Positions 54,974-64,000 of a DNA stretch of 64,000 nucleotides are shown in pieces; within the stretch, counting starts at the first letter, position 1, and each line of letters starts with the position of its first letter. Source of the stretch: Acidobacteriota bacterium (GTDB lineage Bacteria; Acidobacteriota; Blastocatellia; Pyrinomonadales; Pyrinomonadaceae); assembly GCA_016718135.1 (NCBI GenBank), contig JADKEF010000002.1, positions 11,201-75,200 on the forward strand. The letters are read 5' to 3'. Under the pieces are notes generated by a model. That model searched no databases, was not told the origin of the DNA, and worked only from the letters and a program-made list of their open reading frames with translations. The position numbers and the translations under genes are program-made.

Positions 54974-55451
54974 AGATCGACGGATCGTCGGCCTTGGCCG
55001 GGCGGTTTTCATCAGTTCCCTTGATCGTGCTCAACGAGGAATCTGTGTAGAAATGCCGCGTTCCCGAAGCGGTTACGCCTTCCGCACTTACAGGATCCGC
55101 GCTCACTGAATAGAATGCCGGCTTACTTCCCGATGAAGGCTCGACCGTCATTTTGAATGTATAACCATTCTTGACCGGAGCCTCGCCGCGAAAGCCTTCA
55201 TCGAGTCCCATCTTGGTGACGAGATCTTCAAATGTGGCAAAATTTCCCTTATTTCGCCCGGCGTACTGTGCCTGATAGGTGCGAAGCTGGTTCAGGGTCT
55301 GGGCGGCGGTCGTCTCGTTGCCGCTGCGGATGACGGCCTGCCATGCGAGGCTGCCGACGCCGATCAGCAGGCCGATGATGGCGATAACGATCATCAGCTC
55401 GATGAGGTTAAAGCCGCGTTGGTCTTTCAGTCTATTTCTCAAATTGCTCAT
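54972..55451 (-). CDS. Type IV pilin / pseudopilin
   Basis: 159 residues from ATG 55451 (MSNLRNRLKDQRGFNLIELMIVIAIIGLLIGVGSLAW). Classic class III signal: basic leader, Gly-Phe cleavage site, Glu at +5. The mature body includes TYQAQYAGRNKGNFATFEDLVTKMGLDEGFRG and a C-terminal beta region (YTFKMTVEPSSGSKPAFYSVSADP), like PilA/GspG-type major pilins of delta-proteobacterial and acidobacterial types. Remote from the other pilin genes at 9.5-10.6 kb. Its 3' end meets the word-repeat hairpin; it may be cotranscribed with the tRNA. Confidence 0.92.
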   Translation of the reverse strand: MSNLRNRLKDQRGFNLIELMIVIAIIGLLIGVGSLAWQAVIRSGNETTAAQTLNQLRTYQAQYAGRNKGNFATFEDLVTKMGLDEGFRGEAPVKNGYTFKMTVEPSSGSKPAFYSVSADPVSAEGVTASGTRHFYTDSSLSTIKGTDENRPAKADDPSI

Positions 55452-55460
55452 AAATCTCAA

Positions 55461-55797
55461 TTCACGCTCCGCACATCATCACGAAAACGCTAGTGTTTAG
55501 TTTCAAAAGTTTAGATTGTTTCAGGCGGAAATTCAATCCGACAGTCTGGGCGGCGTCCGATGGTGGAACAAGGAATAGAACACGGATCAAACGGATGGAA
55601 CGGATTTACACGGATTCGTTTGATCAGATCTGTGCCGATCCGTTCGATCCGCCTGATCCGCGTTCTGTATCCTTCCAGCCAACGAAAGCTCTGATCTCTC
55701 AAATGCGTGGTTCTGACTTTTGCAACTTTTTGATGCCCTGCGAGTTTCTAATCGGGTAGAATATTGTTCAGCGGGCATATCGCCGCAGAATTACCAG
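55461..55797. other. 337-bp gap with hairpin and no gene
   Basis: Divergent gap between the pilin and moxR genes. It contains the hairpin described at 55570-55675; I see no reading frame with coding features. Promoters for both flanking genes should lie here but no clear -35/-10 pair is evident. Confidence 0.6.
55570..55675. repeat. Word-repeat hairpin (ACGGATC) between pilin and moxR
   Basis: Left arm 55570-55617 has AGAACACGGATCAAACGGAT-type words; right arm 55636-55675 has GATCCGTTCGATCCGCCTGA and CGCGTTCT. Imperfect pairing over about 40 bp. Confidence 0.85.
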
Positions 55798-56796
55798 ATG
55801 AGAGATTGGATAGTCAGCGAGACACAAACGGCGGGCGGCGGGGCGGTTGCGGGCTTTGATCCCGCGGCGAAGGTCGCCGAACTGCAGGCAGCGATCGAAG
55901 GCGTGATCCGTGGTAAATCCGAGACGGTCAAGTTCGCTCTGATCGCGTTGCTCGCACGCGGACACCTGCTGATCGAGGACGTTCCGGGGATCGGCAAGAC
56001 GACGCTGGCAAATGCTCTTGCTCGTGCCCTAGAGCTGTCATTCCAACGTATCCAATTCACTTCAGATCTATTGCCGTCCGATGTACTTGGCTTGTCGATA
56101 TTCAATCAGAAGACAGGTGAATTCGAATGGAAATCGGGCCCAATATTCTCCAATATCGTGCTCGCTGATGAAATTAACCGGGCCACGCCGAAGACGCAGT
56201 CTGCCTTACTAGAAGCAATGGCAGAGGAACAGGTTACGGTCGAGGGACGCTCGATGCGTCTTCCCACGCCGTTTATCGTCATCGCCACGCAGAATCCGTC
56301 TGAGCATCACGGCACATATCCGCTGCCGGAATCGCAGCTAGACCGTTTTATGCTGCGGCTGCATATCGGCTACCCGGACATGAACGACGAAAGGCAGATA
56401 CTTCGCGATCGGCGTTCGGGCGATCCGCTCGCGGCTGTCGAGTCGGTGATGTCGCAATCTGATGTCGTTGACCTGCAGGCAATGGTGAATGAAGTTCGTG
56501 TGGACGATGCGTTGATCGACTATCTGCTCGAGATCGTCAACCTAACCCGCGTCTCCGACCAACTGGAACTCGGCATTAGCCCTCGCGGCACGCTCGCACT
56601 TTTCCGCTCAGCAAAGGCTCTCGCACTCATCGAAGGGCGCGATTACTGCATCGCCGACGACATTAAACGCCTCGTCATGCCCTGCTTCGCCCATCGCGTC
56701 ATCCTAAACGCCCGCTCCGCCGTCGTCCGAAACCGAATGCGTGAAGCGGAGAGGATCTTGCACGAGATATTGCAGAAAGTCAGTGTTCCGATCTAA
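55798..56796 (+). CDS. MoxR-family AAA+ ATPase
   Basis: 332 residues from ATG 55798. Walker A HLLIEDVPGIGKTTLANALA near 58-78, FQRIQFTSDLLPSDVLGLSIF, Walker B IVLADEINRATPKTQSALLEAMAE near 121, sensor IVIATQNPSEHHGTYPLPESQLDRFML and the C-terminal lid. MoxR ATPases act as chaperones for metal or protein maturation, usually next to DUF58 and VWA-domain genes. A DUF58 gene follows directly, as expected. Confidence 0.95.
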   Translation: MRDWIVSETQTAGGGAVAGFDPAAKVAELQAAIEGVIRGKSETVKFALIALLARGHLLIEDVPGIGKTTLANALARALELSFQRIQFTSDLLPSDVLGLSIFNQKTGEFEWKSGPIFSNIVLADEINRATPKTQSALLEAMAEEQVTVEGRSMRLPTPFIVIATQNPSEHHGTYPLPESQLDRFMLRLHIGYPDMNDERQILRDRRSGDPLAAVESVMSQSDVVDLQAMVNEVRVDDALIDYLLEIVNLTRVSDQLELGISPRGTLALFRSAKALALIEGRDYCIADDIKRLVMPCFAHRVILNARSAVVRNRMREAERILHEILQKVSVPI

Positions 56797-56800
56797 GAAG

Positions 56801-56876
56801 TTTGCCCGCGAAATACGCGAAAAGACGCGAAAAAATGGATCTAATTTCGCGTCTTTTCGCGTATTTCGCGGGCAAA
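56801..56876. repeat. Perfect 32-bp palindromic hairpin between moxR and DUF58 genes
   Basis: Left arm 56801-56832 and right arm 56845-56876 are exact reverse complements over 32 bp, with a 12-nt loop. The arm consists of three degenerate copies of CGCGAAAA-type words. It begins 4 bases after the moxR stop and ends 9 bases before the DUF58 start. Confidence 0.97.
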
Positions 56877-56885
56877 TCAATTCCT

Positions 56886-58324
56886 ATGGGTTTCCGAGCA
56901 TTTACCGAACTGTTCAGCATCCGCGATCTGCGTAACGCGGCTCTCGGCGGGATCGTGCTCTTTGGCGGGCTGGGCCTCTCGGGTTTGACTCTGTACGCGC
57001 ATCAGAGTGGGAATATTAGGCTAGCGGGGATCTCGGCGGGGATCTCGCTTGTTTTTGTCTTGTTGATCCTCGTATTTGTGGTACCGCCGCTGGCTCGGAA
57101 TGCCGGTCGTGAGGCGTCGCAGATGAATTTGCCGTTCGAGTTTACGACCGGCGGTGCGGTGATGATCGTGCTGATGCTGATCGTTGGGTTTTCGGCTTGG
57201 AACACTGGGAACAATCTGCTTTTCCTCGTACTCGCTTTCCTCATCGCTGCGATGATCGTTGGATTTTTTGCTGGCAGCATTTGTCTAAAAAAACTCGATG
57301 TGACAATGCGCTTCCCCGAGACGATCTTTGCCGGCGAACCGACGCCGATCATCGTCACGCTGATCAATCGAAAAAGCCTCTTCCCTGCTTTCTCTGTCGT
57401 CGCCGAGGTTCGCGGCAAAGAGCGTGAACGTTCAGTGGTCGCCCACGAACTCGACGCGATGCTGCCCGGCTGGATCGCCTCCCGTCTCGGACGTCCGCCT
57501 CTCGTGCGGCGAATTCTAAATCATTTTGTACATGTTGGAGTACGCCAAACTGCCGAGGGAAAGAATAATCACATATTTCCGAATCGCGGACGACTGATGA
57601 TCCGTGATTTTGAACTCTCGACCAAGTTCCCGTTCGGTTTCTTCCGCCATCGCCGCCGATTACCTGCACGTGAGGCCGAACTTGTCGTATTCCCGAAAAT
57701 TAACTCGCTCTTGATCCAGGCGACGCCTCAATACCGCTCGACCTCGGCTCGGTCGCATCGTCTAAACGTGGAATGGGCCGCGATCTGCTTTCCCTTCGCG
57801 GATATCAGCCGCAGGACGAGCCTCGGCATATCGATTGGAAAGCGACCGCACGTACGCAACAGCTCACCGTCCGGGAATTCGCCGCCGAGGACGAAAAACG
57901 TGTCAGCATCATTCTCGATACAGATATGGGCGAGAAAGCCGTCGAGAAAACGTCCGTTCGCGAACGCCTCGCCAACGAACAAAGCGGCGTCTCGGTCGTC
58001 GCATCCGAACAATACGAACGCATCGCCAGCCTCGCCGCATCACTTTTGTCGCACTTTTCGCTGGAAAATGCCGAATTCCGTCTCATCATCGACGGTGATG
58101 CCGGCGAATTCGGCACCGGACGGCCGCATCTATATGATTCGCTCCGCCGACTAGCCCTCACCGAGCCCCGATTCCCTTCGAAAACCGCTCCGCCGGAACC
58201 AGATCCCGATATCGAACGTATTCTCAATGAATCGGACGACAGCCACCGCTTTTTTGTCACGGCAAATGGCGGCCGCGGCTTGTCGGCCGAGGCCCTTCAA
58301 AGATTGAAAATAATTGGGGTTTAA
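56886..58324 (+). CDS. DUF58 domain membrane protein, one frameshift
   Basis: About 479 codons from ATG 56886 (MGFRAFTELF); the frame before it is translated hairpin. Two hydrophobic helices lie near 25-45 and 50-72, and two more near 95-140 (IVGFSAWNTGNNLLFLVLAFLIAAMIVGFF). The extracytoplasmic part has a beta-sandwich (FAGEPTPIIVTLINRKSLFPAFSVVAEV). The DUF58 signature RDLLSLRGYQPQDEPRHIDWKATART sits in a second frame from about 57773, so one base is missing near 57772. The rest (REFAAEDEKRVSIILDTDMG) continues to 58324 with the VWA-like fold. Works with MoxR; membrane-anchored partner by family. Confidence 0.88.
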
Positions 58325-58385
58325 GGTCTAATTCTTGTCATATTCCTTAGCGTCGCGGTGTATTACTGTCGATGGGCATTTTTTG

Positions 58386-58961
58386 ATGCTGAAAATGAAC
58401 GAGAGTACCGACATTCTTGTGGACATAATGTCCGAAACAACAGCGACGACCGCAGCGACAGAGAGGATCGGGTTTGAGGAGGCGTTTTCGCTCCACCATA
58501 GAACCGTCTTTCGCGCGGCCCGCTCGGTCGTGCACGACGCCGGCCTCGCTGAGGATGTCACGCAGGAAACTTTCCTCAGGCTCTACAAGCATCAGGACTC
58601 GATCACCGATAGCGAAATGCTACGTCCGTGGCTCATACGTGTCGCGATAAATGTTGCAAAGAATACTCTTCGCGGAAACATTAGAGCGAACACGCGGGAT
58701 GAGATTTACGTCAAAGAGACAGGCGAAACGCAAGTCGCGTCGGTCGAGATCGACTATGAGGAATACGCGGGCGTTAACGATATTTACAAGGCTCTCTCGC
58801 AGGTAAAAGAGCCGCTCAGGAGTTGCCTGATATTAAAACAGCAAGGCCTCTCATACAAAGAGATCGCCGCGAGTTTGGAGTTGAACGAATCGAGCATCGG
58901 CACGTTCGTCGCACGTGCCAGAGCAGAATTTGCCAGAGTTTATGGCAAGGTCGGGAAGTGA
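58386..58961 (+). CDS. ECF RNA polymerase sigma factor
   Basis: About 191 residues from ATG 58386; ATGs at 58395 and 58428 are equally possible, with no clear ribosome-binding site. Sigma-70 region 2: FSLHHRTVFRAARSVVHDAGLAEDVTQETFLRLYKHQDS. Region 4 HTH: SQVKEPLRSCLILKQQGLSYKEIAASLELNESSIGTFVARARAEFARVY. It directs RNA polymerase to a stress or envelope regulon. Followed after 7 bp by a zinc-type anti-sigma gene, the usual pair. Confidence 0.93.
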   Translation: MLKMNESTDILVDIMSETTATTAATERIGFEEAFSLHHRTVFRAARSVVHDAGLAEDVTQETFLRLYKHQDSITDSEMLRPWLIRVAINVAKNTLRGNIRANTRDEIYVKETGETQVASVEIDYEEYAGVNDIYKALSQVKEPLRSCLILKQQGLSYKEIAASLELNESSIGTFVARARAEFARVYGKVGK

Positions 58962-58968
58962 TTTGATA

Positions 58969-59791
58969 TGGACAAGTGTTTAGACATCGGTATTATTCAG
59001 GCTTTCCTCGATGGAGAGCTGTCGCACGACGAGACCTCAGCGGGTCTCGAGCCACATGGCTCTGTGCGACACGTGCGCTATTGCCCTGGCCGAAGCTGAA
59101 AGCGAAGCGACGTTCGTTTTCTCCGCACTCGATCGCGAACTAGACACTCTGGTCCCGACCCATCGTCTATGGAACAAGATCAACGATTCGATCGCTGAAG
59201 AGAAAGCTCAGATGCCGTGGTGGCACAAAGCTTGGGCGCTTGTTTCAGTTGGCTTGATGAATCCTTCGATAGCGGTGGCGGCAAGTTTGGTTATCGTTGT
59301 TGGTGTATTCGCGGCGGTCTGGATGAATCGTGCTCCGGTCAATTCGCCTGTCCCATCAAATCAGATCGCAACGAGTAAGCCGAACGCAACGACAACTGCA
59401 CCACCTCCAGTGGACAACAACATCATGGTCAGCGATGTGCCGGACACCGTCGTCTCGTCTGATACTCCACGCATCCAACGAGCCGCGTTTCAAGGCCGAG
59501 CCTCGACGTGCGACAGTCGCTCCGGCAGTTGTCAGATCGGGCTCAACAAGCTTTGCCGATCCGCTCGCGGGCGAATCGAGCTACGTAAGCACGATATCGA
59601 ATCTCTCGAAGACGGTCGAAGACAAGAAAGACGGCGTCCTGCGGCCTTCGCAGCGTGTAGCATTTGAACGCGATATGGCGATGGTCGATGACTCGATCGC
59701 CAAGATGAGAAAAGAGGTCAAGCGGAACCCAAAGAACGAAACTGCTCGACAGGTACTGTATTCGTCGTATCAGAATAAGATAGACCTTTGA
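58969..59791 (+). CDS. Membrane anti-sigma factor (zinc-finger type), two frameshifts
   Basis: The ATG at 58969 opens MDKCLDIGIIQAFLDGELSHDETS. Near 59036 one base is out, and the other frame gives SSHMALCDTCAIALAEAESE, the HxxxCxxC zinc motif of anti-sigma domains. A membrane helix follows (SIAVAASLVIVVGVFAAVW). Near 59490 a second shift leads to a C-terminal region (FADPLAGESSYVSTISNLSKTVEDKKDGVL) ending at 59791. About 274 codons joined. Likely inhibits the upstream sigma factor in the membrane. Confidence 0.8.
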
Positions 59792-59856
59792 ATTCGGTTG
59801 CGCAGAAAGAGGAGTTGATGGCAAGCATCAGGTAGTAGTTGTCTATCCGAATCTCA

Positions 59857-60934
59857 ATGAAATCAGGTATCACAAAAATTATAATCGGCTGTCTAGCCAC
59901 AGCCACCGCGATGAGTGTATCCGTCGGGGCATTCGCCCAGGACGGAGCCACACCCGCACCAAGTCCGGCCCCGACGGCTCGTCAAAATCCCGTTGAGCCG
60001 CCCGCAAAGCCCGCCGTAAGATACCAACGCCCTGATCATGTGCCCCCTCTGCCCCCGCGCAAGATGTACAGCGGCGACACCTACGAACGTTCGATCGCAG
60101 TGTCACCGAACGTAAATCTCACACTGTGCGTCGCTCAGGGCGATTTGCGAATAAACGGTTGGAGCCGAAACGAGGTCCGCGTCTACGTGAAAGATGGCGG
60201 GAACCTGAAATTTAATGTCCGCGAAAAATGCGAACGTGACGGCAAGCCCAACTGGGTCTCGCCGGTCCCCTTCGACCAAAAGCATTCGAACAAAACTTAT
60301 CCGGATTGTATCTGGGGCAGTTATGTCGAGATCGACATGCCGATGTCCGCTTCGATCGAGATCAAGGGCACCGGAAACCGAAGCGACGATAGACGATATC
60401 CGAAAGGTTTATTTCAAGAATATCAGCGGGGACATAACCGTTCGCAACGCCAAACGGCGTGACCGCTCACCTACGAGGGCGATGTAACTGTCGAAGGCTC
60501 GACCGGTGCGATCAATCTTGAGACGACGTCAGGCAACATTACCGCATTTCAGATCTCGCCCGCTGAGATCGGCGACCGATTTAAGGCAAAGACAAATAGC
60601 GGCTCTATCCTACTCCAAGCCGTCGGACATCGGCAGACCGAGGTCACGACGATTTCAGGTTCGGTTTCGTTCAATGGCGAGATACGTAGCGGCGGTTCTT
60701 ACAATATGAGCACGACAAACGGTTCGATCCGTCTGACGCCCCAGCACAACCGCCTGTCAAATATCTGCGATCTACGGCTCGGGCAACTTCGTCACCGAAA
60801 TACCGGTAAAAATAGAGACCGAAAACGTCGCTCCCGGCTCGATCAAAAAAGTCGTCGGCAAAATGGGCACCGGCGGCGACGCCACCCTCAGGCTGTCGGC
60901 GAATAACGGCAGTATCGGGATCAAGAAAAACTAG
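59857..60934 (+). CDS. Exported DUF4097-like adhesin protein, several frameshifts
   Basis: ATG 59857 opens a signal peptide (IIIGCLATATAMSVSVGAFAQ) and a Pro/Ala-rich linker (APSPAPTARQNP). A right-handed beta-solenoid of the DUF4097 type follows: AVSPNVNLTLCVAQGDLRINGWSRNEVRVYV, then VYFKNISGDITVRNA, TVEGSTGAINLETTSGNITAFQIS, ILLQAVGHRQTEVTTISGSVSFNGEIRSGGSYNMSTTNGSIRLT and NFVTEIPVKIETENVAPG. These lie in three frames between about 60395 and 60934, so at least three indels are needed. DUF4097 proteins commonly follow ECF sigma/anti-sigma pairs, as here. Confidence 0.75.
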
Positions 60935-61025
60935 AAGGAGAGAAAAGGGGAAGAGGAGAAAAGGAGAGGAGGTGACAAGAACATACTGCTCCTCTTCTCC
61001 CTTTTCCCTCTTCCTCTTCCCTCTT
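60935..61025. repeat. Word-repeat hairpin, purine/pyrimidine arms
   Basis: Left arm (60935-60972) is all purine (GGAGAGAAAAGGGGAAGAGG and onward); right arm (60989-61025) is its near-complementary pyrimidine run. It separates the DUF4097 gene from the next minus-strand gene and could also act as a terminator. Confidence 0.85.
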
Positions 61026-61317
61026 TATCCCAGTCGTCTGCCCGTCCGTGCCTCAAACTGATCCGCCATCGAAGGCAGATCATCCGTGCTCTCGTCCCTG
61101 GAAATACGCTTCCGACACGCCACATCGGATAAAAATTGTCATTCATCTCCAAATGAGCCTCGCCCGCGACGATCGAATTGCACCAGTCGTCAAAATACCC
61201 AAGATCGATCGAACGCATCGTCACCCCCGCCGCCTCGATAGAATCGAGCACACCAAGCAGCTTTTCACGCGGGCTATGCAGGACTGCGATGACAATGTCT
61301 CCGGCATCGAATTTCAT
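61026..61317 (-). CDS. Small conserved protein, unknown function, frameshifted C-terminus
   Basis: ATG 61317: MKFDAGDIVIAVLHSPREKLLGVLDSIEAAGVTMRSIDLGYFDDWCNSIVAGEAH. It is a compact beta-rich protein of about 97 residues (LHSPREKLLGVL, VTMRSIDLGYFDDW). After YPMWRV the frame slips; the alternate frame gives DLPSMADQFEARTGRRLG and a stop at 61026, which I take as the true end. I recognise no named family. It is minus strand and just downstream of the protease gene. Confidence 0.6.
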
Positions 61318-61337
61318 ACGCTACTAATTACCGAATG

Positions 61338-63800
61338 CGTCGGCGAAACTCGCATCGGCCTGGATCGCCATCGCCGGACGGACAGCCTTCGCTCCATTGT
61401 CGAAAGTTATCTCTGCAATGCGTGCCGTTCGTCCTTTTCTCGCGATCGCAGTACTACTATCGATCAATATCCTGAGTTCGCCCTCGACAACATCATTGAC
61501 AGTCAGTACAGCATCCGCAGAAATGCCGATCGGGAGGGTAACGACCGGACGGCCAAACTCGCATCATAAATGACCGAATGCCACTGCCGCAATGTCCCGG
61601 TCGGCCATAAGCTCAATGGACCTCGTTCCCGACGCCGAACTTACAATGTTCAACCCGTTGCCGGAGCGTATTTCTTTACCAAAAACGCTGCCGCCGATCA
61701 GACCGTCAATGTCGCCTCCATTCGGCACCACAATAAGGCCTTCCGCTCCAGCTAACGGTCGAGAGACCGGCAGCGAATCGACGGCTTTGGATCACATCTC
61801 CCGAATTGATAATCCCATCGCCGTGCGTCGACAATGGGGCACAGTCGGCACGCTGACCTTCGTTAGTACCAATAGTCGGCGTGTCGAGCCCCGTCGCGAA
61901 CCTTCGGATCTGGATCACGTCAGTCGAATTCACAGCTCCATCACCATTGGCCGCGGAGTAAGGTCGCCTCAGACCCTGGCCTCCCGGTGTCGGAGTTGCC
62001 GCAGGAGTCCTGGTTGGCGTACTCGTCGGTGTCGCCGTCGGTGTGTTCGTTGAGTGGCCGTCGGCGTATTCGCAGGTGTCGCCGTCGGGTGTTGGTCGGT
62101 GTCGCCGTTGGGGTATTCGCTGCTGGTGTCGCCGTCGGCGTATTTGTCGGTGTCGCCGTCGGTGCATTTGTCTAAAAGTCGCTGTCGAGGTATTTGTCGG
62201 CGTCGAGTCGCGTCGTCTGCCGCATTGTAGCGGCGAGAGCGTCGATGCGTCCGTAGCCGAAGGCCGAGTCATTCGATCTGCGTATGCGGTATGCCGCCGC
62301 ATGTTTGAGCGGTAGTTAGCGTGATAGCGGATTTGGCCGTATTCTGGAGCAGCGTTTGTTGCTGCGATGTCACGGTTAAGTGCCGGGCGTCCAGACCAGA
62401 GCAATCGCCACGACACCCGCGACGTGCGGGCCTGCCATCGATGTGCCCTGTAAAGTGGAATAGGCAAAGTCGCTATTTCGCGTCGCCGAACGCACACCGA
62501 CACCCGAGCAGAAATATTCGGCTTTAGGACGTTAGAGTATAAAGTCGAGTGGGCCGCGGCTACTGAAACTCGCAAGGCATTGCTTACTCGTTGTATGCCC
62601 CGGACCGAAAAATGCAGCGGTGTAGAGATGGAGGATCGGCAACGGTAGAGCAACCGGGCCCGAATTCCTGCCGATACTACAACGAAAATACCGGCGGCTT
62701 GAACGTTATTGATGATCGTCTCCACTCCCCACGAGTCGTGCAGCCTTCTGACTCGGCGGACAGCCCCACGAGTTATTGAGAACGGGACGTAATGACGGGA
62801 TTCGCATTGTTTCCGGCCAGATCGGTCTGAGCGATCACGAATTGAAAAACACTCGGTGTAGGCCTTTCGCAGGCGTTCCGCTTGCCAACATTCATATTGC
62901 GGCAGCCGAATCCCATTTTTTTGCCCCCGGTGCAACGCCAACCTGATTTCCGGAGCTGTCGTCGCCCGGCGTTGTCCTGCGTATGCGTACCGTGGCGTCA
63001 TCGTCGCAAGGGCCTGAGTGTTAACCGCAGGTGCCGTCGCCCGTGGAACAGAATCCCACCAGTTAAAATTGTGATCGGCAGTCGTACCGTTCCAGCCACG
63101 ATACTTCGGTCTTCGAAGACGATGTGAGACCAGTAACACCGGTGCTCAGTCGCCAATGACGATCCCCGCCCGTTGAATCCGTTGCCCAAACATCGGGGCT
63201 TCAACGTTAGTCACGCCCCATTCGATCGCCGCAGGAGGCATCGGAACTGCGTAGCGTCTTTTTCGTCCGCGAGTTCAGGTGCCTCGATCCAGCGCGTCGC
63301 CGGTCTGAATGACCCGTGCCACATCCGACCTTTCCGCAAGCCGATCTACGAGCGAGGCATCGACTGCTCGCAACCAGCATGTTCGCCACCCAAAAACGAT
63401 CATCGAAACTTCACGTCCTCGGCCAGTCAGTGAGAAAGACTGTAGATCCGCCTGCGTCACAGCCGCGTGCGTCGTCAGAGTGTTATACACAAACCACCCG
63501 CGTTCATCCTCGTCCTTGATATCGTAGGCCGCACTCACATCTGCCTGATCGGCGAGCAATATCACCACCTCAGCCTTCTTGCCCTTGCTTGTGTCTTCGC
63601 GAACAGCATCCGAGAGACTTTGGTCGCAGGATCGAGGGCAGATCCGTCAGCCCGAGTAAACAAAGGCCCGAAATAAGTCTGCGGAGCCGTCGAGGTGAAT
63701 ATCGAATCGATCCCCGATGCCCGGCCGACGTCGCCCGAAGCCAATGCCGTGAGCAGAATGATAGAGATGACGGAAACGACCGCGAGCCGCTTTCGCGTAA
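61338..63800 (-). pseudogene. Subtilisin-like (S8) protease with dockerin-like repeats and cohesin-like tail, heavily frameshifted
   Basis: Reading leftward from about 63800: signal-like RKRLAVVSVISIILLTALAS, an inhibitor-type propeptide (VVILLADQADVSAAYDIKDEDERGWFVYNTL, VDASLVDRLAERSDVARV), then the S8 catalytic region in pieces (KYRGWNGTTADHNFNWWDS; the His and Ser motifs are not in one frame). Next come Thr/Pro-rich stretches (TPTATPTSTPT) and two dockerin-like repeats (GDGAVNSTDVIQIRRFATGLDT; GDGIINSGDVIQSRRFAAGL) joined by NEGQRADCAPLSTHGDG. The tail (GIVVPNGGDI-like and RILIDSSTAIARKGRTARIAEITFDNG) has a cohesin-like beta domain. At least eight shifts. An extracellular protease by family; as given it cannot be made. 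I suspect sequence error more than gene decay. No start codon was found in frame. Confidence 0.65.
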
Positions 63801-64000
63801 GTAGTGAGTGATATTGTTAAATTGCGGTCTAACCCGCCGCCTTTTTGGAAGGTCAGCGTGTCATATTGATAGACGAAATGTGATACAACCGTCGATCCAT
63901 CGCACGAGAGAGTCCGTTACCAAAGGGATCAGCACCCCTTCACAGCAGTAAGTCTGAGCAACTGGATCCGACATCGCCGGCCGCCTCCGGGTGCGACATC
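63801..64000. other. Gene-free end of window
   Basis: About 200 bp upstream of the protease remnant. I see no gene, RNA or clear promoter; sequence quality here appears poor. Confidence 0.4.

Overview
The window looks like a chromosomal contig of a heterotrophic, Gram-negative bacterium of about 55% GC. I infer Acidobacteriota, possibly the Blastocatellia side. The reasons are a TPR-containing secretin with a cohesin-like C-terminal tail, very large Gly/Thr/Asn-rich surface proteins with paired dockerin-like repeats, several secreted amidohydrolases and sortilin-type beta-propellers, and many intergenic hairpins with low-complexity arms. This placement rests on gene content only. There is no rRNA gene, and the single tRNA is tRNA-Val(CAC).

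Layout. 1-4.0 kb: three exported amidohydrolase-like proteins in one minus-strand operon, the leftmost cut by the window edge. 4.1-8.6 kb: ada, then a plus-strand run of DCC oxidoreductase, DUF427 protein, small membrane protein and mutS2. 8.6-12.7 kb: a minus-strand type IV pilus/type II secretion-like operon (secretin, pseudopilins, PilM-like) whose secretin appears internally deleted and frameshifted. 12.9-16.5 kb: cinA, family 4 uracil-DNA glycosylase, coaBC. 16.7-17.7 kb: MORN-repeat protein. 17.7-22.4 kb: carotenoid cluster, namely a CruF-like/IDI fusion, a UbiA prenyltransferase of lycopene-elongase type, crtI and crtB. 22.6-27.6 kb: NUDIX hydrolase, then the translation operon rplM-rpsI-rpsB-tsf-pyrH-frr. 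27.6-37.5 kb: aminotransferase, a secreted helical-repeat protein, type II NADH dehydrogenase, and a TspO-like/aroDE/zinc-ribbon/ThiF operon. 37.7-42.5 kb: small secreted protein, sortilin-like propeller, M19 dipeptidase. 42.6-54.5 kb: one giant surface protein gene of about 3,970 codons. 54.8-64 kb: tRNA-Val, a pilin, MoxR and DUF58, ECF sigma, anti-sigma and DUF4097-like genes, a small conserved protein, and the remains of a subtilisin-like protease with dockerin-like repeats.

Two cross-cutting signals stand out. First, there is a family of hairpins and single arms built from short, repeated 'words'. The words differ from locus to locus (GTGAATA, GGTTTT, CGCGAAA, AATTCGT, CTTTGCGT, AGCTA and others), and some arms pair over 30 bp. 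They fill most gaps of the translation operon and also run into coding regions (mutS2, coaBC, cruF, aroDE). Second, many genes carry single-base frameshifts, often in homopolymers, and the density rises sharply in the last 5 kb. Most are more likely assembly errors than pseudogenes, and I annotate such genes across the shift.

The genes with the clearest joint function are the carotenoid set (possibly an acyclic C50 carotenoid), the translation operon, and the pilus/secretion set.
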